Assembly (NCBI RefSeq): GCF_000764305.2
Contig: NW_025939589.1
Coordinates: 1-64,000 of the forward strand
Length of the DNA stretch: 64,000 nucleotides
Source: Hyalella azteca
Taxonomy: Eukaryota > Arthropoda > Malacostraca > Amphipoda > Hyalellidae
Direction: 5' to 3'
How positions within the stretch are numbered: the first letter of the stretch is position 1; each line of letters begins with the position of its first letter. Below the pieces are notes generated by a model, which worked only from the letters and a program-made list of their open reading frames with translations, made no database searches and was not told where the DNA came from. The position numbers were made by a program, and so were the translations under genes. Below are positions 23,311 through 33,920 of the stretch, piece by piece.

Positions 23311-25358
23311 ATGAGCAGCAAGTTAGGATAGTGGGAATTAATTTAGGTTATAATTTGATTGCAATAGTCATGCTTGAAAAATGGTGTAATTGGGATATTC
23401 CTTCGTTAGATGGAAGATGAATAAGTTATTACGATTTTGAAGATAGTGATGCACAAACTTTAAAGTTTTCCAAACAAACTGAATAGTTGAAGCCGCCGAA
23501 ACCAATCCAGAATACCCTCTATACTCTTGTATTATACGCCTGTTTTTACGCCATCTCCTCTTCAGTCCAAATGGGTCAAATACTAAAATTCGACTAAGGC
23601 GTATATGGTAGACCACTTAGGCAAATTCTCGTTTCCTTTTATAAATCATACGTGGAAAAATATTTCCAGTTTCTGCACTTATTTTTCTTCACAATTTATA
23701 TGATGCAATCAAACTCAGGCGAAATAATATTAATAAGCAAATACGTCCCAATAATTTTGCTTCCGCGATTATATATACACATTCTTATTTTAATACGCAT
23801 ATATAATATTTCTATGCAATATTGATGAGCACGTTCTTCGTTTATACTTCTCGAGATAGTGGAAACCCCATAATGTATTTTTCGCGGTAAAAAACAAACT
23901 GAGTGGGAATTTAAAATAATTTTAATATCTTGCAGAATACAATGAAGAGGAGGCAGAGATGATGTATTTCTACGTATTAATCTATAATCTAATATCGTGT
24001 ACAATATGTTAGGTAATTATATTAGGTTATTAGTTTGCAGTATAGTTTTCTTAGTACAAAATTTAAAAACGAGCCCAGGGTTTAAATGATGAGGATCAAT
24101 TAAAAGCAAAACTTGGAATATAATTTATGTTTAACTCAAAAAAATATGTTATCCTAATGAAAAAATGTGTCCAATTATCCTGGTAAATATAAATGACTCT
24201 TTTGAACTATTATATTTCATTGATTGACAATGTATAATACTGAAGATACATACATTTTCATATACTTCTCATTCATTTTCCACGGCTACATTTGCAATAG
24301 AATGGAAAATGTATAGCAGATGAAGCCTATGATGTCATGTAGCAGATGAAGCCTATTTCGAGTTCGAGTTTTTTTAAATAAAACGATTTGTTAAGATATA
24401 AGAAAATATTTGGTTGAGCTTCAAACGAGCGACTTCTAGCAAGCGACATCCAGTTTTAATTCCGGGGATTTCGTATTAGACGGTAAAAAGTGTGAACTTT
24501 TAGCGATACCGAATTTTTTAAGGAAATCTGGCGCAACTTCCTATATGCAACAGAGCGGCTGGGCCAGTTTTTCACACGCCTTAAATTCAAAGTGAAATTC
24601 CACTTTACGTTGTTCTCTTATTTTCTATCGCTCAGGCTAGCGAGTTTGCCGGTCGCGCTCCATATTTAAAAACAAAACGTCCGATATTCAGCCCCAGCCT
24701 TATCGCCTGACGTCAAATCGATGGAGCACTTAAACTTGGGCGCAGGTCTTTAGTAAAGCAATTTTCTTTTTGTTTGCGATCGACGGTGTAGAGGCATTTC
24801 ATTCATCTTCCACTGAGCATTTCTCAACACGGATGTAAGGTCAAATGATATTAATATCCTTCTTGTGAGTCGATGAATCAATTCATTTCCTCACTATCTT
24901 CTTTCATCTAGAATTCTAGATAGTCACCCAACAAGGGCACGCAGTGCTCGAGGTAAGAAATACCGAGGTATGAAGTTTCCACAGCCTTAACGAAATAGCG
25001 GAACGCAAGTTCCGAAACTTTCCGAGCGAAATGTATTCGGTTCCGTGAGATGAAACGAAATGAATGAAAATTTAGATTTTACTTGACTGCTGCTTGGGAA
25101 TTGTATCAACAGGGCTTCCTCATTTTTACAGGAGCACAAACAGTCTTTAGTTGTGTGATGTGTGGGGAAGTGGCTTGATGTGGCTTTGATTGCCATTTCT
25201 GATGTTGAAATTGTTGATTGTGAGTGATGTGTCTTCAATTATTCAGTGGCGTCTAAAGTAATTTCATTTTTCAGTCTTCTAACCAATAGTTCATATTAAC
25301 TGATGACAGAAACACAGAAGTTATCATCCGATCATATTCGGTTTCGATATGTGTTACC
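23311..25358. other. no recognisable gene; tiny repeats
   Basis: AT-rich. GTAGCAGATGAAGCCTAT-type sequence is repeated near 24314 and 24340, and TCTAGAATTCTAGA (24907-24920) is a 14-bp palindrome. The frames at 23368, 23696 and 24987 (minus strand) have no recognisable motif. Confidence 0.5.
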
Positions 25359-25385
25359 AAGTCAATTCTTATGACGAATTGACTT
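25359..25385. repeat. 10-bp perfect inverted repeat, 7-nt spacer
   Basis: AAGTCAATTC (25359-25368), spacer TTATGAC, GAATTGACTT (25376-25385). It is one of several short perfect foldbacks in this window. Confidence 0.8.
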
Positions 25386-28300
25386 CGTATCTCAGTGGAG
25401 GATTCAATGTGATTTTATTTATGGCCTCTCTCCCTCTAAACCCAAGCCCCATGAACTCTTAAAGCTAAGAATCTTCAAACATTAGTAACGACCACAAGTA
25501 AATAATGACTGAGATAAAAGCGCACACGTGGCTCTCGATGTTATGTACCACGGACAACGTGGAATGAACACTCATGCGATCTCGTCAACTGTATAGGAAC
25601 GGGGGTTCCTGTAGTTACAATGCATGCAAGGGGGCAAACTTAACAGGATATTTTCCATGAAGCTGTGATTTTATCTAACCGCTACCTGATAACCTCCGTC
25701 CCTCTTTGTAACCGCAATTTTCACCATGCGATTGTATGTGGTATAATATTTGTACAAATATGATGGCAAATACTGACAAACATGACACTGCTGAGGATCA
25801 GACTCATATTGCATAAGCAGGAGACAGCGTGGCACCTAAAGTAAGAGTGTAAGACTTAATATTCTGTTGCAGCTTCGTGTTTGCTGATTTTTTTTTCATT
25901 TCACCTTGTGGTTGGTGCAGAATGGAAGCACCAAAAGCCCGTGCAACATTCATATGAAATTCCTCACTACAAAATAAAAGCCATCTTTTGTGTGTTTTTT
26001 GGCATCGCACGAGATGTGCTTGGCTGCTTGCCGAGCTGTGCAGCATAGCCGATTCAAGCAGAATCACGCGCAATATTGTAGGACGTACGTTTACGGCAAA
26101 TGTTCCCTGCTGGCCGGATAAGCATTGCGCGGTCAGTTCTTTTCTGTTTACTGTTTCTGACATTCCTAGGCTAACATCAAGATGAAAAATTATTCATCGT
26201 TCGTCGTAAGAAATTGTAGCCCTTGTTTGTAGTTTAGCCGGCCCGATGGCGGACGCTTTAAAATATTTTTTTTTGTAGAAGGTAGCAACATCATCATGAA
26301 TCAAGGAATCTGCTACACTCGGTAACGTTTATTATTGTATTTGTTATATAATTTATTCTATTCTATTTATTTTTTTAATTTTATTGATATTCAATAGGTG
26401 GAGGAGATAGTACAAGGTATTTTAAATCGAATTCAAGATTTCCAAACCTTGATTAAATGATTTGCTCTTGATTTATTGCCTACTTCTTTTTATATTGTGA
26501 CGATTGTAAAGCGCGATCCATTTGAGCCAAATACAGAATCGGACATTTTTTCTCTTGCTGCAACGACTACATTATTCAACAAATTATAATTCCATTGGAA
26601 AAACTTGACCCTTGCCCTGCGTCAACTTTGGCAATATGAGCAGCTGAAACCGTACATAAGTTTGGCCTTTTCTGTGGATCTCGCCGCTGTCGCCCACCGA
26701 GAAAACTCCAGGGCATTTCTAATGGGGAGCGAGGCCGCGGATATTGGCTGCCTTCCTCGCACAATTTTTTTTTCGAGGCATGCCCATACTTTGTGGATTT
26801 CATGTTCATGTGTTTCTATAAAACCAAATTTTTTATGGTTTCATACATTTCAATTCTACCTAATGGCTACTTGGAGAAGAAAAACTATTATGTTCTCGGT
26901 ATTTACTCAGAATGTTATTAGCGAGTATGCATTCACTAAAATTTTTCTGCTTTTCCTTTGAAAATGATATGTGATTTGATGTACCGATCTTGATAGAGAT
27001 TATAAATACACTTCCTTAATGTGTAATCCTTCTTTATTCTAATTAAAAACGAACGATTCTGAAATAAGCCGAACATTAACCAATGCACATTTCATATTTC
27101 ATGAAAAAACCTGATGAAATTAGGCTTCCATTCTTTATGAACCATTTTATGTTTTTTTGTACGTGGGTGCCTGAACATGAAATTTGTTTAAAATTTAATG
27201 GCCTATTTAGAGTAATTGTCAACTTTTTCCTAAACATGCGCAACGCTACGGCCGGGTTTCGTCCCTTCTGATGTGGGTCTCAAACGCACCTTTCTAAAGA
27301 AACTCTAGGAGGGTGCGAGTATTGCTGTAAACCCCGAAAGAAATGCTACAATTACAAGATATTTCTGCTCTTCTGCCATCTCAATATCGTATGATCCAAA
27401 AGAAAAGCCCTCCTGGCAATTTTCAGGTCCCCCAAATCCTATCCAGCAGTCAATTCCGGCTGCTCCAAGTCCCTGCTCTGAGAGGATACCTCGCGCAGGT
27501 GATCCTGAAGTCCGTCCCAGAAAGGAGCAATAAAAATACATGACAAAATGACTTAAGGGACTAAAAAAGAAAATTCACAACTATGATGACACATTTATTT
27601 GCTGTCACACACCAATAACTCAGAACAACCGATTATTCAAAGCCTGGCAACACAATTTAATCCAACAAATAGATTATTGTAGGTACGTCCAATCCATACT
27701 TCCATAACTTATAAATGCTCCACCCTAGTGAGCAATAATGGCCTGAATTGCCTGCTCAGTGAGTACACGTCGCGTAGACGTTGTAGTCCAAACGAATGAA
27801 TCCAAGAAAATTGAGTGCACGGATCTGAGTGGTTTTCAATGCTAACTTAACTACTGATGAACTAAAATTGAGATTTGCTTTAGAGGGTAAACTGTTGATG
27901 CTCGTAAATTGTTGCTATTTGACGCAGGTAAATCTAGTAAAGAAATTTGATTTGAGTGTCCAGCACTTGATTCGCTACGCAGGCATGGACCTTTTCCAAG
28001 CTTCTCCAGTTTATCATTGATTCAAATGGGAGCTAATTGAGTAAATGTAATTTAAACTAATTTTTTATTATATTCAAATAATGATCTGCGTGCGTGACTA
28101 AAACTTTCACTGTTAATTTCGTAAACGTGATTGTTGTGTAAATTAATACCGATAAATATTAATCGCTCGCCTTTCAAAATACTTATTCGCGAATATTTTT
28201 TTCATATATTTTTTATTTTACTCTCATAACTTCGACTTTCATGTTGCTTATTGGTATAACTGCTTCATCGGCTAATTTTACTGTCGCTTTGCAGTTAACA

Positions 28301-28562
28301 TGGTCTGCATAAACATTTTCTGCTTGCAGCATTTCCTTCTCTATCATTGCTGCACTCTATTCAGTATATTATTGAGAATAGAATAGCATTCATGAACTCT
28401 TCCTGCTTACTAGTAAACACAACGATTCAGGCACGAGAAGGGGTTAAGTTTTAGGCTCAATTTTCAGGTGAGAGCATGAGTGAACTTCTTGAACTTTCGG
28501 CGCCCTCTGCCGCATCTTTAAGCTTTACCCATTCGACGAAGCGCCGGAAAAGTTTTTGGAGT
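25386..28562. other. no recognisable gene
   Basis: AT-rich; the longest frames (119 codons, minus strand, 25804-26163; 118 codons, plus strand, 26605-26961) overlap nothing recognisable. ATTCTATTCTATTTA near 26356 and GAATAGAATAG near 28378 resemble CR1 tails, but nothing upstream supports an element. Confidence 0.5.
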
Positions 28563-28638
28563 AGTTTGAGACACCAGTAGTTTGAGACACCAGTAGTTTG
28601 AGACACCAGTAGTTTGAGACACCAGTAGTTTGAAATGC
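28563..28638. repeat. 16-bp minisatellite, five units
   Basis: AGTTTGAGACACCAGT starts at 28563, 28579, 28595, 28611 and (partial, diverging) 28627. Complete units are identical, so the array is young. Confidence 0.97.
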
Positions 28639-30464
28639 TGTTAGCGTAAGTTCTTTTGCTGGAATTTTCGAGCAATGTTAGAAGTTACTAAAAAAATTAC
28701 AGCAATCAACAACTTCAATGGAATAAGGAATTGTATTGCTCGTCCATATATTGGTTGCATGTTCATGCGGAACTTTCTATGCTACTCCGACAGTTGTCTC
28801 CATGACCGTGCCATTTTACTGAATTATTTACATGCTGTTGCGTAACTCTCTCCTCATTTATTATTTTGGTTTCGTAAATTCTGAAGGTGATGTTTTGACT
28901 CTAGATCTGTTGACTCTAGATCTTTACAGTTTATTAAGGTTTATATAACGAAATCTACGTTACTTATATTTTGACAAACGCGCTCACAGCAGGAGTTCGT
29001 GAGCGTGCACTAACATTAGTGTTCCACCATCTTGCTTTATGTTGACGCGTTGACGCTATACGCCTGCTAGCGAATAAAATCAGTTTGCTCTGACGACTGA
29101 CTCATGAAATTATTCATGGGAAATTCTTCCGTAACTTTTGGATGTTACTCGTGTTCATGTCTTTACCAGACTGACAATAATGCTGCATTTTTTCAATGAT
29201 TACATTAAAGATGATCTCTTATCATTGAAATATCCGAAGCTGCTTAATGCTTTTGATTGTCGTATGCTTTTAAACAATATTTCTGCCTGCTGGGCACGAA
29301 TTTTAAACTGGATTGGCCACCACGTATCTTCTTTTGGGTTAGACGCAGTTACGTTAATGTGCAAAGTTGCCTTCAGGAACTCGTCTGGTGATTTTCAACA
29401 GTCTTCATTCTTAAAGATCGCATTTTTTCAAGTAATACCTATAACACATTAACTTATAATATAATTTTCACCAGATAAGTCAATAAAAAACTCGGTGTCT
29501 TGGAGCTTGTTTTGTTTTCAAATCATCTTAATTTAATATTACCCTGAATACTTGTTCATACATTTAACGAGCCCTCTACAGCTGGCGCTATTCCATCGAG
29601 ACCAAATATTTTACGTCACTATAATCTTTTCACAAGGATCAACTAAGGAATCCCTTTTTTCAATCTCCCTCGAAGTAAGCTTGTCAATCATGCACCTGAG
29701 GAAAAGTCATGTTGTTTCGTTTCTATGAGCATCTTTCATAATATAGATACATTCGTTGCAATAATTTTTTGTGGGAAAATTTTACGTCGCCAGGCGTAAA
29801 AGTTTTTATGGCATATCGCACCCTCTGCGTATACAAGCAACTCAGCCTCGCGTCGTGAGCGACGACGCATCGAATTGCATTCGTCTTCAAATGCCTAAAT
29901 ATCGAGTTAGCGAGTCAGGAGTTACTTAGTGAATTTCCCGGGGGTATGGCACCAAGGCACCGAGTGTATATCACTACAGACTATAAATTCGCGCTCTAAT
30001 TTTTTAGATGAGTTGCAGCGTCGCTTGACGCCATCATATGACATGAGCCTCGAGTCGACGACCTGTAAGCAGCGAGCAGGATCTATCAGTCAAACTACTT
30101 AACATTTCTTCAGGAGTAAGGAAGTGTCTTTACAAATTCTATCGAACATTTAAAAATTTATAATTGAGTATATTACCATCCAGCTGTTCAAACAGGCGTA
30201 GCTAAGGAGATGTCGAGATGCTGAATTAAATTTTTGGCGGTGTTATCATGATGCATTCCAATACGGTTTTAGTATGAAAAATTGTGACTAAATATTAATG
30301 GTAAATTATTTTTTAGCTAAAAATATTAATATCAACATTTCTTCTACTTCAGTGCGGAAGTTGAACGGGAGGAAGTTTTTTTTATTCAGTGATTTAAAAG
30401 GCTCGTTCTATAATTCAAAATACTTCAGGTAATAATGTCACTAGTTTGCTTTAATCGCAGATTC
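28639..30464. other. no recognisable gene
   Basis: AT-rich with a 104-codon frame at 29138-29452 lacking known motifs. TTGACTCTAGATCTG is repeated in tandem at about 28895-28925. Confidence 0.5.
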
Positions 30465-31268
30465 ACTAGAAATTTAAAAGCGAAGAAAACACCATAAAAA
30501 TTCAGCATATCTCTATTGAAAACGTTTCGGAGACCAGCTCCATCGCCAGTTCGATAAATCTAGAACACAAATAAGTCAGAAAATTAATAAAGTTTGGAGT
30601 AAAAAAAACACAGAAGTTATAAACCTAAATTTACAGACAAAGGGCCGAATAATAAAGTAAGTACCTATCTATTCACAATTTCTAATGGATAAGAACTAGA
30701 GGCAGCATTCAAACTAGGCTTCTCTTTAAAAATATACAATGATTCCAAAATACGCAGATCGTAAGCACCAGAACTATAAGCTAAAACCTTGAAGTCAGTG
30801 TCCGACACTGGAACGTTGCACTGTTCGGCGTGAGTGCGCACAGCCGAATGAGGAGGGCGCGATAGTAACTGCCCTCTCCTCCCTCTATGCTCAGCGACCC
30901 TAGTGTAAAAATTACGTGCCGTCATCCCAACGTACGCAGATGCACATCGAGCAAAACTAAATTTATAAACTAGGGACGATCGCATGTGAGAAGGGAGGAT
31001 ATCTTTGTACATAAAAAACGAACCTATTTTGAAATTATTCACAAGAAAGATACGAAGATTAATGTCCGGAAAGTATTTCATAAACAAATTTTTTACTTCT
31101 CTTGACATAACTTCTGACGCATGGCCGAAGTATGGAAGGGAACATTAAACAACGTTTCTACTATCAGGCTCTGGAACAACTTCACTGTTTCGCTTAGACA
31201 TGAATTTCTTAATCTGGGTAAACAGTAAACACCAAGCCAAAAGGGAATCCATTAAGCGGCAATATTAC
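30465..31268 (-). mobile_element. Penelope-like element, 5'-truncated copy (left arm of inverted pair)
   Basis: This is the minus-strand member of a head-to-head pair forming an inverted repeat of about 1.67 kb. The alignment to the right arm starts at ACTAGAAATTTAAAAGCG (30465) and runs to about AATATTAC (31268). It holds the end of the reverse transcriptase region, the whole GIY-YIG domain and the 3' noncoding end. Differences from the right arm include a 6-bp CAGTAA insertion near 31225, a 12-bp deletion in the endonuclease, and CTGGCGA instead of CTGACGA in the hammerhead-like motif. Truncated inverted partners are typical of Penelope-like elements. Confidence 0.9.
30665..31108 (-). pseudogene. 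Penelope-like GIY-YIG endonuclease domain, left copy
   Basis: This 147-residue frame covers the linker after the reverse transcriptase (KYFPDINLRI...NNFKIGSFF) and the endonuclease that nicks target DNA for element insertion. Visible signatures are VYKF at about 47-50, AYVGMTAR at 58-65 (YVG of GIY-YIG), R70, EH at 73-74, HAEQC at 93-97, and the end motif LESLYIFKEKPSLN (121-134) with the expected glutamate at 122. Odd points: the first cysteine of the CxxC that normally precedes YVG is Phe (SFARC), and four residues after HRGR are deleted relative to the right copy. The linker reads through in frame, unlike the right copy. The reverse transcriptase core is missing, so the copy cannot move by itself. 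Confidence 0.85.
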
Positions 31269-31303
31269 ACCGCGGCTTTCGTATTTGCTCGACTTTCCAT
31301 GCC

Positions 31304-31936
31304 ATGCATTCTGAATTTGAATTTTTGCGTAATATCTTCTCGCTTAATGGATTTCCTTCTGGCTTGGTGTTTACCCAGCTCAAGAAATTCATGTCTAAGC
31401 GATACAGTGAAGTTGTTCCAGAGCCTGATAGTAGAAACGTTGTTTACTGTTCCCTTCCATACTTCGGCCATGCGTCAGAAGTTACGTCAAGATAAGTAAA
31501 AGATTTGTTTATGAAATACTTTCCGGACATTAATCTTCGCATCTTACTTGTGAATAATTTCAAAATAGGTTCGTTTTTTAAGTACAAAGATATCCTCACT
31601 TCTCACATGCGATCGTCCCTAGTTTATAAATTTAGTTGTGCACGATGTGCATCTGCGTACGTTGGGATGACGGCACGCAACTTTTACACTAGGGTCGCTG
31701 AGCACAGAGGGAGGAGTTATAGGACTGGGCAGTTACTATCGCGCCCTCCTCATTCGGCTGTGCGCACTCACGCCGAACAGTGCATCGTTCCAGTGTCCGA
31801 CACTGACTTTAAGGTTTTAGCTAATAGTTGTGGTGCTTCCGATCTGCGTATTGTGGAATCATTGTATATTTTTAAGGAGAAGCCTAGTTTGAATGCTGCC
31901 TATAGTTCTTATCCATTTGAAATTGTGAATAGATAA
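31304..31936 (+). pseudogene. Penelope-like RT C-terminus plus GIY-YIG endonuclease, broken
   Basis: The upstream frame (31304-31495) carries the thumb-side RT tail: LRNIFSLNGFPSG, a QLKKFM segment, then LPYFGHASE. A premature TAA at 31493-31495 interrupts it where the left copy has GAA. The frame then continues from 31505 as 143 residues: KYFPDINLRI, FKIGSFF, YKDIL, VYKFSCARC (CxxC at 45 and 48), AYVGMTAR (51-58), R63, EH 66-67, RTG 73-75, HAEQC 89-93, and RIVESLYIFKEKPSLN with the glutamate at 118 and final Asn at 130. The endonuclease domain looks complete and its key residues are kept; the nonsense codon and loss of the RT core make the copy non-autonomous. Confidence 0.88.
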
Positions 31937-32051
31937 GTACTTACTTTATTATTCGGCCCTCTGTCTGTAAATTTAGGTTTCTAACTTCTGTGTTTTTTTA
32001 CTCCAAACTTTATTAATTTTTTTACTTTATTTGTGTTCCAGATTTATCGAA

Positions 32052-32077
32052 CTGACGATGGAGCTGGTCTCCGAAAC
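32052..32077 (+). ncRNA. hammerhead-ribozyme-like motif in the Penelope-like 3' region
   Basis: CTGACGA (32052-32058), a hairpin with GGAG (32060-32063) pairing CTCC (32069-32072) around CTGGT, then GAAAC (32073-32077). This is the hammerhead catalytic arrangement CUGANGA - stem II - GAAA. Hammerhead ribozymes are known in Penelope-like elements, where stem III is often very short. I could not assign stem I, stem III or the cleavage site with confidence, so activity is unproven. The left copy carries CTGGCGA (A6 to G in standard numbering), predicted to abolish catalysis. Confidence 0.4.
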
Positions 32078-32136
32078 GTTTTCAATAGAGACATGCTGAA
32101 TTTTTGTGGTGTTTTCTTCGCTTTTAAACTTCTAGT

Positions 32137-33822
32137 CAAAATACTTCTGTTGGAAAAGATTTATGCTATAACGTTGATTGAATTCACTTGCTAGTAATCC
32201 ATCCAGTAATCCAGTAGCGGAGAACTTATTATTTGAGATCTGCATTAGTTTTATTTATTTATATCTTCATAAATAAGCTTCAGTTGCATTTCTATGCTGG
32301 ATACTTATAAAAAATAATACATTGGCTAAGTTTTAAAAAGCGAATTTCATATTTGCTGGCTTTGAGCCAAATTTGCTTCCATATCAAGTTTTCTTAGGGC
32401 TGTCCAATAAAGCTTCGCCTAAACTTTATTCGGTCGCTCAAACTGGTAAAAATCAGTCCCCATTTATATTGGCACGATTTGATCGAAAACCGATGAGGCT
32501 ATACCGCTATCATAGCAGCCGATGCATTCAGGGCTGCATTTTGAGTTTGCAGTGTTCATTAAGAAGTAATATTCGTCGCATATAAATTTCATGGGTTGCC
32601 TTGCAGTAATGTAACGTTTGCAGGAGCTCTTTATTGACGCAGCTTTCCGTCGTCTGACTGCGCGTAAAAAAGTCCGTCTTATCCTCAAAATATCGAAATA
32701 AAAAGTCTAATATAAAATTTGAAGTTTAATAAAAATTAGAAGAAAAATGCTCGAATATAACCGAGAACTATATTGTTAGATAGTTACTGCACTAAATGAA
32801 GCTAAGTCAAAATTTGTTATACAATACTGAATAAAAATTCTTTACATTTTCGTTCGGTATTTGTCTGGATTATGTCTTTCAATTTCTGCTCTCAGTAAAA
32901 CGGTTTAAAATCTCAAATGGAACTCCAAACTAGAAATTGTCCCGAATTTATATTTTTCTGGCAAGAAATTTTGCGCGATGTTTCCACTCCAAAGAGTGCA
33001 AAGAAAATATTTCTCAGGCCACAATTGCTGCAACAGTCGATTGTGGACTCGAATTTCTCTAGACTTTGTGAAATAATTCTTCACTTTTTGTGCTGCTTTT
33101 GCTGTTGTTTTCAAGATACAAATAACATGTTTATCACACTTGACTTCAACATTTTATGTCAGAAACGTTATGAGAATGAAGTCATTACCGTCATAAAGCA
33201 AATCTTGCTGCAGTGTTCTTGGCAATCAGTAGGTATAAAGTGCGCTACTGGTACATATGCCTCAGTACCATAAGCGACATGTTTTTACGCTTAATTAAAC
33301 ATCTGTTGGCGCAATCATCCACAGCAAATTATGTTTTGATTCATTTGAAATTGGTCTCATGTCAGTTTTTATTACGCTGTTGACAGTTTTATTATAAAGC
33401 GGGGTCATTAAATGAAGTGAACACGGCACTTATTAAGGTATGAAGATCCCATACTATATTGAAAGCAGAGAGCCTGCACAATTCGCTCCATTCGAAGTTT
33501 TTCATTCAGCTTCTCCCCATTCTGGCATTAGTTTTTGAAGTCTTTTTATCTGCAATAAATTTTCTCATTAAACGTCTGTTCGTACTTTATACCTTAGCCT
33601 GGAGCAATTAGACGAGCAGCGACGGTCGATCACGCAATTATGTCTTTCCTTCCCGCAATGTAGAGGCAATTAGACCATTTCTGTGTATGAATTTGACGTT
33701 TACTGAGTCTGCACGACATGCAATTAGCGTTCTTGGTCAAAAAACCTTTGTTGAAAATTCTACTTGACTGAGAGATGCGTCAATTTTCAGGGCGGACAGT
33801 ACATGTCTTCATATAATTATTC
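32137..33822. other. no recognisable gene
   Basis: AT-rich; a 118-codon frame at 32917-33273 has a Cys/Phe-rich segment (LHFLCCFCCCFQ) but no domain. Nothing else is supported. Confidence 0.5.
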
Positions 33823-33920
33823 AAACACGAGTGGTTAATGACCAGAGAAATCATTGATTTAAATTTTCAGGATCGAAAATTTAAATCAATGATTTCTCTG
33901 GTCATTAACCACTCGTGTTT
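33823..33920. repeat. perfect 45-bp inverted repeat with 8-nt loop
   Basis: The left arm 33823-33867 (starting AAACACGAGTGGTTAATGAC) and the right arm 33876-33920 (ending GTCATTAACCACTCGTGTTT) are exact reverse complements over 45 bp. They are separated by CAGGATCG, and the pairing extends outward about 5 bp more with one mismatch. The arms are longer and more perfect than a normal animal pre-miRNA. Possible readings are an siRNA-type hairpin, a very recent template-switch inversion, a foldback element, or an assembly or cloning artefact. Confidence 0.98.

Larger units (their letters stand above)
31262..32136 (+). mobile_element. Penelope-like element, 5'-truncated copy (right arm of inverted pair)
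   Basis: This is the plus-strand member of the head-to-head pair. Pairing with the left arm runs from about 31329 to TTCTAGT at 32136; 31269-31328 is the unpaired centre and still reads as Penelope-like coding sequence (CST..., LRNIFSLNGFP), so this copy extends slightly further 5'. The 3' noncoding part (31937-32136) includes a hammerhead-like motif. Beyond 32136 and before 30465 the flanks differ, which sets the element's 3' end. I see no clear target-site duplication. Confidence 0.9.

Noticed and set aside
26350..26376. CR1 tail (ATTCTATTCTATTTA)
   Set aside because: Only the simple TATTC repeat fits; no element sequence precedes it.
27305..27541. Gly-rich minus-strand frame as a gene
   Set aside because: The plus strand is also open across it and no motif, splice site or start evidence supports either.
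28373..28386. Inverted CR1 tail (GAATAGAATAG)
   Set aside because: The match is limited to the short repeat; the adjacent CTTCAG-type block is absent.
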